A DNA stretch of 64,000 bases. It comes from Pseudonocardiaceae bacterium YIM PH 21723 (lineage in GTDB: Bacteria; Actinomycetota; Actinomycetes; Mycobacteriales; Pseudonocardiaceae). The translations under genes were made by a program, and so were the position numbers. The notes beneath the pieces were generated by a model. That model was not told the DNA's origin. It searched no databases and saw nothing but the letters and a program-made list of their open reading frames with translations. The stretch spans positions 1-64,000 of the forward strand of contig QZFT01000020.1 of NCBI GenBank assembly GCA_003600225.1, given 5' to 3'. Shown here in pieces: positions 1-8,832 of this stretch. Each line of letters starts with the position of its first letter. The first letter of the stretch is position 1.

Positions 1-212
1 TCTAATGTTAATCTCAAAGGAACCCTAGCCGGCTGATGTCCTCACCCGGCATGGGGGTTCTAACCAAACAAGCTCTATCTGGCTACATTCGGTACACTGT
101 TGAGTTCTCAAAGAACACACGCTCACCGTTGCTCGCTGCGATCATCTCGCTTCAGCGCCGGGGCTGTATTTCTGTGTTTCAAGTTTTTGTTTTGCTTTGT
201 TGTTGCTGGTGA
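1..212 (-). other. leader of an rRNA operon
   Basis: Reading leftwards, this stretch lies downstream of five tandem promoters and contains a conserved actinobacterial pre-16S leader element. The 16S 5' end itself (the usual GAGAGTTTGATC start) is not present, so the rRNA gene must begin beyond the left edge. No coding potential is seen. The assignment rests on the leader motif and the promoter array. Confidence 0.75.
95..117 (-). promoter_or_regulatory. rrn leader antitermination/processing element
   Basis: On the minus strand this reads TTCTTTGAGAACTCAACAG, the element found in pre-16S leaders of many actinomycetes and compared with boxA-type antitermination sites. It is the strongest evidence that an rrn operon starts just left of the window. 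Confidence 0.7.
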
Positions 213-242
213 AGCTTAGCGAACCCGTTTTTTGTTTGTCAA
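213..242 (-). promoter_or_regulatory. rrn promoter, most downstream copy
   Basis: Minus-strand -35 TTGACA (242-237) and -10 TAAGCT (218-213) are separated by 18 nt. The -35 is preceded by CCGATT, as in the other copies. This is the promoter nearest to the rRNA leader. Confidence 0.75.
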
Positions 243-339
243 ATCGGGGTGTTTCGAGCGTTTCCGCTCAATCCGTTCCTCACTCTGACCTACTCGGACC
301 CGCTATTTAGTTTGTTTAGCTTCACTGTGTTGCGGTGAA

Positions 340-369
340 ACTGTATCCGGCCCGTTTCCCGTTTGTCAA
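340..369 (-). promoter_or_regulatory. rrn promoter, second copy
   Basis: Minus-strand -35 TTGACA (369-364) and -10 TACAGT (345-340), spacer 18 nt, again preceded by CCGATT. Confidence 0.75.
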
Positions 370-485
370 ATCGGCCTGTTCGCGGTGATTGGTGACCGTT
401 TGTGCTGGTCAACCGTATCGCGACCGATTTGTTTCGGTCGTTCCGGATTCGCTTCGCTTTTCAATGTTGCTGCGTTGTGTCGCAA

Positions 486-515
486 ACATTAGCGGATCCA
501 TTTTCGCGGAGTCAA
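486..515 (-). promoter_or_regulatory. rrn promoter, third copy
   Basis: Minus-strand -35 TTGACT (515-510) and -10 TAATGT (491-486), spacer 18 nt. It lies 146 nt upstream of the second copy and shares the flanking CACCCCGATTTGAC. Confidence 0.75.
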
Positions 516-632
516 ATCGGGGTGTTTCGCACCGGTTTACCCGGCATTTCCCACGATTCTTGTCCGCGACGGATTCACTGTGTATTTGTCTAAGTTCGCT
601 TGGCTCGATTTCGTTCTCTGCGAGCCGGTGAA

Positions 633-662
633 ACCTTAGCTGGTCCGTTTTCTCGGGGTCAA
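633..662 (-). promoter_or_regulatory. rrn promoter, fourth copy
   Basis: Minus-strand -35 TTGACC (662-657) and -10 TAAGGT (638-633), spacer 18 nt. It lies 147 nt upstream of the third copy, so the middle promoters look like a tandem duplication. Confidence 0.72.
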
Positions 663-915
663 ATCGGGGTCGGAACCGCCGTTTTGGCCGCGAACAGCCC
701 AAAGTCTTTTGTTTTTACTGCTCAGGTTTGTACTACGCCAACCAAGGCACCACGACGGCGACTCTAACCCTCATTCGGGCGGTCATCCGGGTATTCCCAA
801 GCTGGTGGCCGACTCAGAGTACTCGGTCCGTTTCGTGGAGTCAACCACTCGACCCGAGGTGAGATGCGCTTACGATCAGATGATCAGGTGGGCATCGCTC
901 CGTGCGGCAGAGAGA

Positions 916-945
916 AACTTACGCCTCTCCCTCTTTCAAAGTCAA
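916..945 (-). promoter_or_regulatory. rrn promoter, most upstream copy
   Basis: Minus-strand -35 TTGACT (945-940) and -10 TAAGTT (921-916), spacer 18 nt. It starts only about 10 nt after the stop codon of the upstream gene. The stretch 663-915 between this and the fourth copy holds no gene that I can support. Confidence 0.65.
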
Positions 946-954
946 ATCAGCAGG

Positions 955-3900
955 TCAACGGCCACGCGGTTGCAGCCACAGGGTCATGGACCGGCCGTCG
1001 GACAGCTCCATGACCTCCTCCGGGGTCAGCGCGCGCTCTCCGGAGACGGGCAGCAGGTCGTAGCCCCAGGTGCCGAATTCCCGCAGCGCGGCGATCGGTT
1101 CGTCGCCGAGCGCGGTCATGCCGGCCGGGTCGAAGCAGACCACGACGTTCGGCTTGTCCTTGCGCAGCAGCCGGACCATGCCGCCCAGCGCCCGATGCGC
1201 CACCCCGGGCACCGCGACCCGGATGACGGAGACCCGCATCCCGGACAACTCGGGCAGGCTCTCCAGCTCCTGGTCGAGGCGCACCGCTGACACCGTCTTC
1301 GCCAGGGCGCCGGCCACGGCCGGTTGCCCTTCGACCGAGGCGGGCAACGGCGACACCTGCACCCCGCCACGCAGCGAGGCACTGATGCTCAGCTGCCCGG
1401 GAGCATCCCAGGCCGCGCCCTCGACGACGGCGAACCGCGCCTGCATGGGCTGCGCCACATTGGTGTGCACGTTGTGCCGCAGCAGCTCCAGGCAGCGGGG
1501 ATCCGGTTCGACCGCGAGGACCGCACCGGAGTTGCCGATCCGGCTCAGCACGCGGATCGTGTGATAGCCGACATGGGCGCCGACGTCCACGAAGATGCCG
1601 TCCGGTTCGATCACCGAGTCGATGAGTCCGGCGACCTCGGGTTCCCACACCCCGTTGCTGGACAGCAACGGCAGCATCAGGTTGTCCTCAGCCGGCAGCC
1701 GGAGCAGTCCCGCGTCACACAGCACGGTGGACGCGCCCGGATCCGGTTCGCCGATGGTCCGCTGGTGTTCCTGCACGACGACCCGGCGCAGCGAGTCGAC
1801 CGTGCGCATCGCCTGGTTGGCCATCGCCAGGGCCTTGTCGTTGCCGTGGCCCGGCCCGTGACCGTTGGTGGTGTGCGCCGGTGGCGCGGAGAGCATGTTC
1901 TCCCCCACCGTGGCGAGCCGGGATTCGGCCTGCTCCAGGCGGCCGAGGGTCAGCTCCAGGACCGAGGTCAGCTGGTCGACCCGGTTGGAGAGCTCTTCGA
2001 CCTGCTCGCCGCGTTGCACGACCTCCTGGGCCAGGAGTTGCTCGACGGCCAGGGTGCGCTTCTCCAGGGGAGCCAGGTCCGGCGGAGCGGACAGCTCCAC
2101 CTGCCGGGCGGCGATGTTCGCCAGTTCCAGGCGTACCGCCTCCAGGACGGCGTCCCGGTCGGCGAAGTCCTCCGGGACCAGCTGCTGCTGCCGGCGGATC
2201 AGTTCATGGGTGGCGGTCTCCACGCCATCCATCAGCGAGTTCATCACCTCGCGCAGATGGGTGTCGTAGTGCTGCAGGACGCGCAGCACCGCCTTGCGCA
2301 GCGCGGGGGCCATCGGCGTCCGGTACGAGGCATCCACATTGGGCTGGCGCAGCAGGGCGTGCCTGGCCTTCACCAACGCGCGCAGCGGATCGGCGTCGGG
2401 GCCGGGCGCGGGCATCCGGGATGCCTTCCAGCCCTGATAGGCGTGTTCGACCAGTTCACGCAGCTGTTTGGCCGCCGAGGACACCGGCCTGATGTCCAGC
2501 AGCGCCTGCCGGGTGCGCAGTCCGGTCTCCCGGGCGGTGTCCGGATCGTCGGCCACCTCGGCCATGAACCGGGCGGCCGCGGCCACATCCGGCTGACCTG
2601 CGGGTACGGCGACCAGCAGGGCGCCGGTGCCGGCCAGGAGTTCGGCGGTCGCGCCGTGCCTGGCGGCGACCACGGTGAGTCCGGTGCCCGCGACCTCGGC
2701 GAGCCGGGCGGCCAGCACATCGGTGCCCGCTCCCCCGTCGCGATGCAGGCTGACCAGGCAGGATGCCGCTTCGAACACGGTGGCCCGCTCGGTGTCGCTG
2801 GCCTCTTCGAGCAAGCCGACGCGCTTGTCGGCGGCGGTGGCCAGCCGCAGCCGCTCGGCGGCCTCCGGGCTGTACCGGGCGCCGGTAACCAGGAAGATCA
2901 GCCGCACGTCGTCGCGGTCCGGGAACGCGGTGCGGAAGGCGGAGACCACGCCGAGCGCGTTGTGCTGCACCTCGGCGCGATGGTCGACGGTGGAGACGAA
3001 CACGACCTCGTCATCCAGCCCGATGCGGGCCAGCGCCGCCTTGCGGGCGGGCAGGCCGATGGCGCCCCGGTCCAGGATGGGTAGCCGGACCGTGCGGATG
3101 GGTAGCTCGGAGCGCAGTTCCTTGCGCAGCGCCAGCCGGGCGGCGTCGGAGCCGACCCAGACCTCGCTCACCCCACGCTCGGCCCAGTCGGCGACGGGCA
3201 CGCTGCCGTCGGCGCTGCTGGAACCGATCACCTGCACCACGTGGCGTTCCGGCGGAACCGGCAGCCGGTGGTCGCAGACCAGCACCACCGGGTAGCTGGG
3301 CTGGTCGGCGGTGGGCAGTCCCGTGGCCCGCACCACGGCGCGCAGTGTCTCCGCGGTGCGGTTGTCGCCGATCACCGCGACGCCGAGCTGGTCGAGCAAC
3401 GCGGCCTGGTCCGGCTCCGGCGCGGGCACGGCGGGTTCGGGCACGCCACCGTCGGTGAGGCACCAGCGGCGGAACTCCTTGCGATCGGCGCCCTCCGGTT
3501 CCGGGAACCGGGAACCGATCTCCGGGTGGTCCTCCAGCAGGGCACTCACCCAGCGGGAGAGCCGGGTGTCCGGGCCGTCCGGTTCGGCGGCCCAGGCGAT
3601 GAAGGCTCTGACCTGCTCGGGTGCGCCGAAGGCGGCGGGCGGAGCGGAGGCGTTCAGCGTCTCCCGGGCATGCCGCCGCCGCAGGCTCAGCGGGATCGGG
3701 GTGCCCTCGGGCAGCGCGCCGAACCGGTAGGGCAGCGAGTCGACGATGTCGGCCCGGCCGAGTTCCTCGCTGTACGCGGCGCACAGCTGGGCGAGTACCG
3801 GATTGCGGGACAGCAGCACGCGGGGGCGGTCGGCCATCGTCGCGGACAGCAGCCAGGGCCTGCGGGAGTCGAAGCCCTCGAAGTGCATGGTCGCCAGGGG

Positions 3901-4620
3901 GTGGTCGGCCACGGTGATGCCACCGTCCGCGCCACGGTGCACCGGGCGTTGCAGGGCGTTCCACACGGACAGCCCGATGCCGGGCTGGCGCAGCACGTGG
4001 TGCTCGGTGAGTGCGGGGGCGCCGTCCAGGATGGGGCCGTACTCGTCCGGGGACTGCCGGAGCTGGCCGGCCAGGGTGCGCAGGAACGGCTCGGCGCCCG
4101 CGGCCACGGCGAGGAAGCCGGGGTCGAAGGTGCCGACCTCGCGCAGGTCCTCGGGGGTGGGGCGCAGCCCGTCGCGAGGCAGGGGTTCCAGGACCCGGGG
4201 CAGCAGGACGACCGGGTGGTCGTCGAGCGCCTCGGCGATGTGGTCGGCGAACGGGCCGAGCACGAAGACACTGGGGTCCAGGTAGAGCACATGGTGTTCG
4301 GTGTCGACCAGGTGGGCGAGCAGCAGCGGCTGCAGCACGGCCCGCAGCTGCGCCTCGGTGTACGAGGTGGCGAGCGTGGCCAGTTCACCCGCCGGGATAC
4401 CGATGTCGGCGGGGGTGAGTACGCCGGAACTGCGCTGATCGGCGGTGCCGTCGGCGAGCAGGACCAGGAAGCGCAGCCGGGTGTCCGGCTGCCGATGCGC
4501 GGCCAGCAGTGACTCTCGCAGCACCCGGACCTGCGGAAGCTGCGCAACGCTGGCGACTGTGCACACGGTCAGTTGCACAGGCGAGGACACCTCCGGCTGC
4601 TCAGGTTCGGGACTACTCAC
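955..4620 (-). CDS. glycosyltransferase / FkbM-family methyltransferase fusion
   Basis: A protein of about 1221 residues with three recognisable parts. Residues 1 to about 330 resemble a nucleotide-sugar glycosyltransferase (start VQLTVCTVAS, later YLDPSVFVLGPF). Residues about 440-770 resemble a GT4-type transferase (FVSTVDHRAEVQHN near 540). A helical linker follows (about 800-960). The C-terminus is an FkbM-type SAM methyltransferase with the SAM loop FVDVGAHVGYHT at about 1010-1021. It probably glycosylates and methylates a cell-surface glycan or glycoprotein, but the substrate is unknown. GTG 4620 was chosen because the TTG further upstream lies inside the terminator hairpin of the neighbouring gene; GTG 4578 with GGAGG upstream is a good alternative. 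It stands alone and its stop abuts the rrn promoters. Confidence 0.8.
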   Translation of the reverse strand: MSSPEPEQPEVSSPVQLTVCTVASVAQLPQVRVLRESLLAAHRQPDTRLRFLVLLADGTADQRSSGVLTPADIGIPAGELATLATSYTEAQLRAVLQPLLLAHLVDTEHHVLYLDPSVFVLGPFADHIAEALDDHPVVLLPRVLEPLPRDGLRPTPEDLREVGTFDPGFLAVAAGAEPFLRTLAGQLRQSPDEYGPILDGAPALTEHHVLRQPGIGLSVWNALQRPVHRGADGGITVADHPLATMHFEGFDSRRPWLLSATMADRPRVLLSRNPVLAQLCAAYSEELGRADIVDSLPYRFGALPEGTPIPLSLRRRHARETLNASAPPAAFGAPEQVRAFIAWAAEPDGPDTRLSRWVSALLEDHPEIGSRFPEPEGADRKEFRRWCLTDGGVPEPAVPAPEPDQAALLDQLGVAVIGDNRTAETLRAVVRATGLPTADQPSYPVVLVCDHRLPVPPERHVVQVIGSSSADGSVPVADWAERGVSEVWVGSDAARLALRKELRSELPIRTVRLPILDRGAIGLPARKAALARIGLDDEVVFVSTVDHRAEVQHNALGVVSAFRTAFPDRDDVRLIFLVTGARYSPEAAERLRLATAADKRVGLLEEASDTERATVFEAASCLVSLHRDGGAGTDVLAARLAEVAGTGLTVVAARHGATAELLAGTGALLVAVPAGQPDVAAAARFMAEVADDPDTARETGLRTRQALLDIRPVSSAAKQLRELVEHAYQGWKASRMPAPGPDADPLRALVKARHALLRQPNVDASYRTPMAPALRKAVLRVLQHYDTHLREVMNSLMDGVETATHELIRRQQQLVPEDFADRDAVLEAVRLELANIAARQVELSAPPDLAPLEKRTLAVEQLLAQEVVQRGEQVEELSNRVDQLTSVLELTLGRLEQAESRLATVGENMLSAPPAHTTNGHGPGHGNDKALAMANQAMRTVDSLRRVVVQEHQRTIGEPDPGASTVLCDAGLLRLPAEDNLMLPLLSSNGVWEPEVAGLIDSVIEPDGIFVDVGAHVGYHTIRVLSRIGNSGAVLAVEPDPRCLELLRHNVHTNVAQPMQARFAVVEGAAWDAPGQLSISASLRGGVQVSPLPASVEGQPAVAGALAKTVSAVRLDQELESLPELSGMRVSVIRVAVPGVAHRALGGMVRLLRKDKPNVVVCFDPAGMTALGDEPIAALREFGTWGYDLLPVSGERALTPEEVMELSDGRSMTLWLQPRGR

Positions 4621-4709
4621 GGAAGGCGAACCTACGGCCTCGGAAGTGGATCTTCCAGGGGGGTCCCTGTATTTTCCTGAGAGTGGACGTCGGCGGAACA
4701 CGGTAGTTC

Positions 4710-4745
4710 CCAAGGAGATCGCCCACGATCGGGCGATCTCCTTGG
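4710..4745 (-). terminator. perfect 15-bp hairpin after the amidase gene
   Basis: Arms 4710-4724 and 4731-4745 are perfectly complementary with a 6-nt loop, directly after the amidase stop codon. No U-tract follows. It also separates the amidase from the glycosyltransferase gene downstream. Confidence 0.75.
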
Positions 4746-4751
4746 CTCAGG

Positions 4752-6296
4752 CTAGCCGACCGTGGGCAACAGGGTCGGGGCCTTGCGAACCGGGTGAGCG
4801 TGCTCGAAGGCGGCGCCGATCGCCAGCAGCTTGGCGTCGGTGAAGTTGCCCGCGAACAGGGACAGGCCGATGGGCAGCGCGCGCTGCGGGCCACCGAAGC
4901 CGGCGGGCACCACGACGTGCGGATATCCGGAGACGGCCGCCGGGGTGGAGCTCGGGATGATGTCGTTGTCCCCGCGAGCGCAGTCGGAGATCCAGGCGGG
5001 CGGGTTGGTCGGCGAGACGATCGCGTCCAGGTCGTTGGCCTCGATGGTCTCGTCGATGGAGCGCTTGGCCAGGTCCGTCAGCTCGGCCCGGTTCTTCTGG
5101 TATTGCGGGTCATCCGGACGTGGGGCCTGCTCGGCCTGCTCGAACAGCTCCTGGCCGGGGAAGCAGGTCTGCTCCAGCCTGTCGTTCTTGTTGTACTCGA
5201 TCAGGTCGGCCAGGGTCTTGTTCTTGCCGTCCCTGGTGGCCAGGTACTTGTTGATGTCCCGGCGGAACTCGGTGAGCAGCGCGGGGAACTCCAGTTCGCC
5301 GATCCGCTCCTGGTAGGGCACCTCGACCGGCACCGCGGTGGCGCCGAGGGACTCGAGCACCTTCACCGATTCGGTGAGTACCCGGTCGGCGTCCTCGCCG
5401 ACCACCGGCAGCCGCCAGACGCCGATCCGGGCGCCGCGCAACACGTTCGCGTCGGCGGTGGCGAAGTCGGCGGTGCCACCCCGGATGGCGTTCAGGGTGA
5501 GCGCGGCGTCGATCACGTGCCGGGCCATCGGGCCCGCGGTGTCCTGCTCGGCGGAGATCGGCACGACGCCGGCTCCGCTGACCAGGCCCAGGCTGGGCTT
5601 GACCGCGGCCAGGCCGTTCATGCCGGCCGGGCAGACGATGGAGCCGTCGGTCTCACTGCCGATGGCGACCTGCGCCAGCGAGGCGGCGACCGAGGCGCCG
5701 CTGCCGGAAGACGATCCGCAGGCGTTGCGGTCCAGCACGTACGGGTTCGCGGTGAGCCCGCCGTTGGCCGACCAGCCCGAGGTGGGCTTGGCGGCGCGGA
5801 AGTTCGCCCATTCGGAGAGGTTCGCCTTGCCCAGGATCACCGCGCCCGCCGCGCGCAGCCTGCGCACCAGCTCGGCGTCCTTCTTCGGCCTGCTGTCGTT
5901 CAGCGCGCGGGAACCCGCGGTGGTCGGCAGGTCCGCGGTGTCGATGTTGTCCTTGAGCAGGACGGGGACGCCGTCCATCGGGCTACGACGTTTGCGGCCG
6001 TCACTGGCCTTGGCCTCGTCGAGGGCCTTGTCGTTGACCACGATGACGGCGTGCAGCTTGGGGTTGAGGTCGTTGATCCGCTTCAGGTAGGCCTTGGTGA
6101 GCGCGACGCTGGTGGTCGCTCCCCTGCCTCGCTTGGCCTGGAACTCGGGAATGGTGAGCTGGTCGAGTGCCGTGCCGTCGATCTGGGCGGCGGCCACGGG
6201 TTCGTCGGACACAGAGCTGGTCTCCGCGAAATACGCGGTGACACCGGTCAGCAGGACCCCTGTGAGGGCAACCGAGATAAGTCTCCGTCTAGACAC
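4752..6296 (-). CDS. secreted amidase (amidase signature family)
   Basis: A 514-residue amidase-signature hydrolase. The Ser-cisSer-Lys triad region is visible: Lys115 in GVPVLLKDNID, the glycine/serine loop CGSSSGSG at 193-200, and the nucleophile Ser219 in GSETDGSI. The N-terminus starts VSRRRLISVALTG, a twin-arginine-like hydrophobic signal, so export is likely. GTG 6296 is preferred because GGGGTGAG precedes it and the signal peptide then starts cleanly; a start at 6350 would add 18 residues. The family hydrolyses amide bonds; the substrate cannot be told. It is a single-gene unit ending in a hairpin. Confidence 0.88.
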   Translation of the reverse strand: MSRRRLISVALTGVLLTGVTAYFAETSSVSDEPVAAAQIDGTALDQLTIPEFQAKRGRGATTSVALTKAYLKRINDLNPKLHAVIVVNDKALDEAKASDGRKRRSPMDGVPVLLKDNIDTADLPTTAGSRALNDSRPKKDAELVRRLRAAGAVILGKANLSEWANFRAAKPTSGWSANGGLTANPYVLDRNACGSSSGSGASVAASLAQVAIGSETDGSIVCPAGMNGLAAVKPSLGLVSGAGVVPISAEQDTAGPMARHVIDAALTLNAIRGGTADFATADANVLRGARIGVWRLPVVGEDADRVLTESVKVLESLGATAVPVEVPYQERIGELEFPALLTEFRRDINKYLATRDGKNKTLADLIEYNKNDRLEQTCFPGQELFEQAEQAPRPDDPQYQKNRAELTDLAKRSIDETIEANDLDAIVSPTNPPAWISDCARGDNDIIPSSTPAAVSGYPHVVVPAGFGGPQRALPIGLSLFAGNFTDAKLLAIGAAFEHAHPVRKAPTLLPTVG

Positions 6297-6462
6297 ACGC
6301 TCACCCCATCGTGGGATATAGCTTGGGTCAATCCGCCTGCTGGCAGCCATGTGGACGCCAGATTTACGCTGGTAGTTGACCAGGCGGTGTGTTAAGGCAG
6401 GCTATCGCTCGTTCGGCCCAACGGGCTAGAGGCCGGGCAGGAAGTCCATCCACTCGGCTGGA

Positions 6463-7092
6463 ATGTCAGTGCAGGCTGGAACAGTCGCCGCCATGGATGC
6501 ACGAACCGTCGCCGTCGCAGGTGCCTCACTGTCCGTTGAAATTTCCGGGCGAGGTACCTCGCCCCCGCTGCTACTCCTGCACGGCGGCATGGGCAGCACG
6601 GCCGACTTCGCCGAGCTCGGATTCAGCGACGGCGGCATCGCCGGGCTCCGGCTGGCCGCGCACCACCCGGAGAGGGTCGGGACGCTGTTCGCGATCGGTG
6701 CGGACTGGACCTTGACGGAGGCGAGCCGAGCATTCCTGTCGCAGGTCACCCCGCAATGGTGGCGCGACCGCCACCAGCATGGCCCGTACTCCGAGGCGGC
6801 CTACACCGCGAGGAACCCGGAGCCGGACTTCGACCGGCTGGTCAGGGAGAACGTGACGATGTGGATCGACGACACGACCGCGACCGGATATCCCGGCGAG
6901 GACATCAGGAAGATCAGCGCTCCGGTCGTCATGATCCGCGGCGCCGACGACCGCCTCGCCGGCCAGGATCTCGCCGAGGCGTTACGACAGATGCTTCCGG
7001 GGTCCGCGCTGCACGAGATCCCGGACGCCGGACACGAGGTCGCCGCCGGCCGGCCCGCCGCCGTCGCCGAGATCGTTCGTGCGGCGGGCTAG
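6463..7092 (+). CDS. alpha/beta hydrolase with internal deletion
   Basis: A 209-residue alpha/beta hydrolase-like protein. The oxyanion-loop motif LLLHGGMGS is followed after only about 13 residues by the nucleophile elbow GFSDGG (Ser55). In intact relatives these are usually 55-65 residues apart, so the beta-strands and helices between them are missing in frame. The later acid (GADDRL) and histidine (DAGHEV) positions are present. It is either a decayed gene or an unusually small hydrolase; decay is more likely. The start ATG 6463 lacks a strong ribosome site; ATG 6493 is possible. The 3' end overlaps the convergent glutamine synthetase gene by 4 nt. Confidence 0.65.
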   Translation: MSVQAGTVAAMDARTVAVAGASLSVEISGRGTSPPLLLLHGGMGSTADFAELGFSDGGIAGLRLAAHHPERVGTLFAIGADWTLTEASRAFLSQVTPQWWRDRHQHGPYSEAAYTARNPEPDFDRLVRENVTMWIDDTTATGYPGEDIRKISAPVVMIRGADDRLAGQDLAEALRQMLPGSALHEIPDAGHEVAAGRPAAVAEIVRAAG

Positions 7093-8435
7093 AGGACGGG
7101 CAGATAGCTCCGCAGTTCGTGTGGGGTGACGTTCCGCCGGTAGGAGTCCCACTCGGCCCGCTTGTTGCGCAGGAAGTAGTCGAACACCGCCTCGCCGAGC
7201 GTCTCCGCGACCAGCTCGGAGGACTCCATGACGCTGAGCGCCTCCGCCAGGTTCTGCGGCAGCACGTCGTAGCCCAGCGCGCGGCGCTCGAAGTCGGTCA
7301 GCGACCACACGTCGTCCTCGGCGGCCGGCGGCAGCTCGTAGCCCTCGGAGATGCCCTTGAGCCCGGCGGCCAGGATCACCGAGTAGGCCAGGTACGGGTT
7401 GCACGCGGTGTCCAGCGAGCGGATCTCCACCCGGCGGCTGGACGCCTTGCCCGGGGAGTACATCGGCACGCGGACCAGCGCGGACCGATTGGCGTGGCCC
7501 CAGCAGACCACGGTGGGTGCCTCGCCGCCGTGCACCAGCCGCTTGTACGAGTTGACGAACTGGTTGGTGACCGCGGAGATCTCCCGCGCGTGCTTGAGGA
7601 TGCCCGCGACGAACGCCTTGCCGACGGCGGACAACTCGTACGGGTCCTCGCCGTCGTAGAAGGCGTTCTGGTCGCCCTCGAACAGCGAGAAGTGGGTGTG
7701 CATGCCGGAGCCGGGATGCGCGGTGAACGGCTTGGGCATGAAGGACGCGCGCACGCCCTGGGTGATCGCGACCTCCTTGACCACGTAGCGGAAGGTCATC
7801 ACGTTGTCGGCCATGGTCAGCGCGTCGGCGTAGCGCAGGTCGATCTCCTGCTGCCCGGGCGCGCCCTCGTGGTGGCTGAACTCCACCGAGATACCCATGG
7901 CTTCCAGGGCCTCTATCGCCTCGCGGCGGAAGTGCGGCGCGCGGTCGTGGCTGGCCTGGTCGAAGTAGCCGCCGCGGTCGGCGGGCACCGGCTCGCTGCC
8001 GTCGTCCGGCAGGTCACGCAGCAGGAAGAACTCGATCTCCGGGTGCACGTAGCAGGTGAAACCCGCCTCGGTGGCCTTGGAGAGTGTCCGGCGCAGCACG
8101 TGCCTGGGGTCGGACCAGCAGGGCGAGCCGTCGGGCATGGCGATGTCGCAGAACATCCGCGCGGAGTAGACGTCGCCGTTCTGCGGCGACTCCCAGGGCA
8201 GCACCTGAAAGGTCGCCGGGTCCGGCTTGGCGACCATGTCCGACTCGTAGACGCGGGCGAATCCCTCGATCGCCGAACCGTCGAAGCCGATGCCCTCGGC
8301 GAACGCGCCTTCGAGCTCGGCTGGGGCCACAGCGACCGACTTGAGGAAACCGAGCACGTCGGTGAACCACAACCGGACGAACCGGATGTCGCGTTCCTCA
8401 AGGGTCCGCAGCACGAATTCCTGCTGGCGATCCAT
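7089..8435 (-). CDS. glnA2: glutamine synthetase, GlnA2 type
   Basis: A 448-residue type I glutamine synthetase. Conserved catalytic stretches are visible: GFDGSAIEGFARV near the N-terminus, HPEIEFFLL, the ATP-site GMHTHFSLF, and the glutamate/ammonium-site NRSALVRVP followed by RRVEIRSLD. Length and neighbourhood (peptidase upstream, panB nearby) match mycobacterial glnA2 (Rv2222c), not the main glnA1. The Tyr in GYELPP aligns with the adenylylation loop. ATG 8435 follows AAGGTG at good spacing. It is the last gene of a peptidase / membrane protein / glnA2 unit. True glutamine synthesis versus a gamma-glutamylpolyamine role cannot be decided here. Confidence 0.88.
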   Translation of the reverse strand: MDRQQEFVLRTLEERDIRFVRLWFTDVLGFLKSVAVAPAELEGAFAEGIGFDGSAIEGFARVYESDMVAKPDPATFQVLPWESPQNGDVYSARMFCDIAMPDGSPCWSDPRHVLRRTLSKATEAGFTCYVHPEIEFFLLRDLPDDGSEPVPADRGGYFDQASHDRAPHFRREAIEALEAMGISVEFSHHEGAPGQQEIDLRYADALTMADNVMTFRYVVKEVAITQGVRASFMPKPFTAHPGSGMHTHFSLFEGDQNAFYDGEDPYELSAVGKAFVAGILKHAREISAVTNQFVNSYKRLVHGGEAPTVVCWGHANRSALVRVPMYSPGKASSRRVEIRSLDTACNPYLAYSVILAAGLKGISEGYELPPAAEDDVWSLTDFERRALGYDVLPQNLAEALSVMESSELVAETLGEAVFDYFLRNKRAEWDSYRRNVTPHELRSYLPVL

Positions 8436-8445
8436 GGTCCACACC

Positions 8446-8832
8446 TTAGGTCGATTGCGTTACGTGCGTGTTTCCACCGGACCCGATACTAGGGTCCGAC
8501 CTGCGACGGAAGTACTCCTGCGCGGCCGGACGGCGGCTCGCGATCAGGAATGTCACATTCAGTGCGGCGGAGGCGGCGGCCGTCAGCAACCCGGTCCGGC
8601 TGACCAGCAGGGTGACCACGGCGAGCACCGCCCACACGGTGAACACCAGGCGCAGCACCCGGTTGCCGCGGTACATCAACCAGGCCAGCCAGCTCAGCAG
8701 CCCGCAGACCAGCACGGCGAGGATCACCCGGCCCACCGGGACATCCGAGGCGAGCGTCAGGCCCAGGGTGAGCGCCTGATCGGCCAGCAGGGCCAGGAAC
8801 GCGATCAGCACCGATCGCGGCCGGGTCAGCAC
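8446..8832 (-). CDS. small membrane protein of unknown function
   Basis: A 128-residue protein with about four hydrophobic segments, starting at VLIAFLALLADQALTLGLTL and running through three more within the first 95 residues, then a polar tail. GTG 8832 overlaps the stop codon of the upstream peptidase gene, so it is probably translationally coupled. No family is recognised. Its place between a secreted peptidase and glnA2 suggests membrane association of that unit, but nothing more can be said. Confidence 0.75.
   Translation of the reverse strand: MLTRPRSVLIAFLALLADQALTLGLTLASDVPVGRVILAVLVCGLLSWLAWLMYRGNRVLRLVFTVWAVLAVVTLLVSRTGLLTAAASAALNVTFLIASRRPAAQEYFRRRSDPSIGSGGNTHVTQST

Noticed and set aside
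1324-3084. Long plus-strand open frame opposite the glycosyltransferase/FkbM gene
   Set aside because: It is an antisense shadow of a high-GC gene: low-complexity Gly/Gln/His/Arg composition, no domain and no ribosome site.
4794-6395. 533-residue plus-strand open frame opposite the amidase gene
   Set aside because: Antisense shadow; the amidase signature is on the minus strand.
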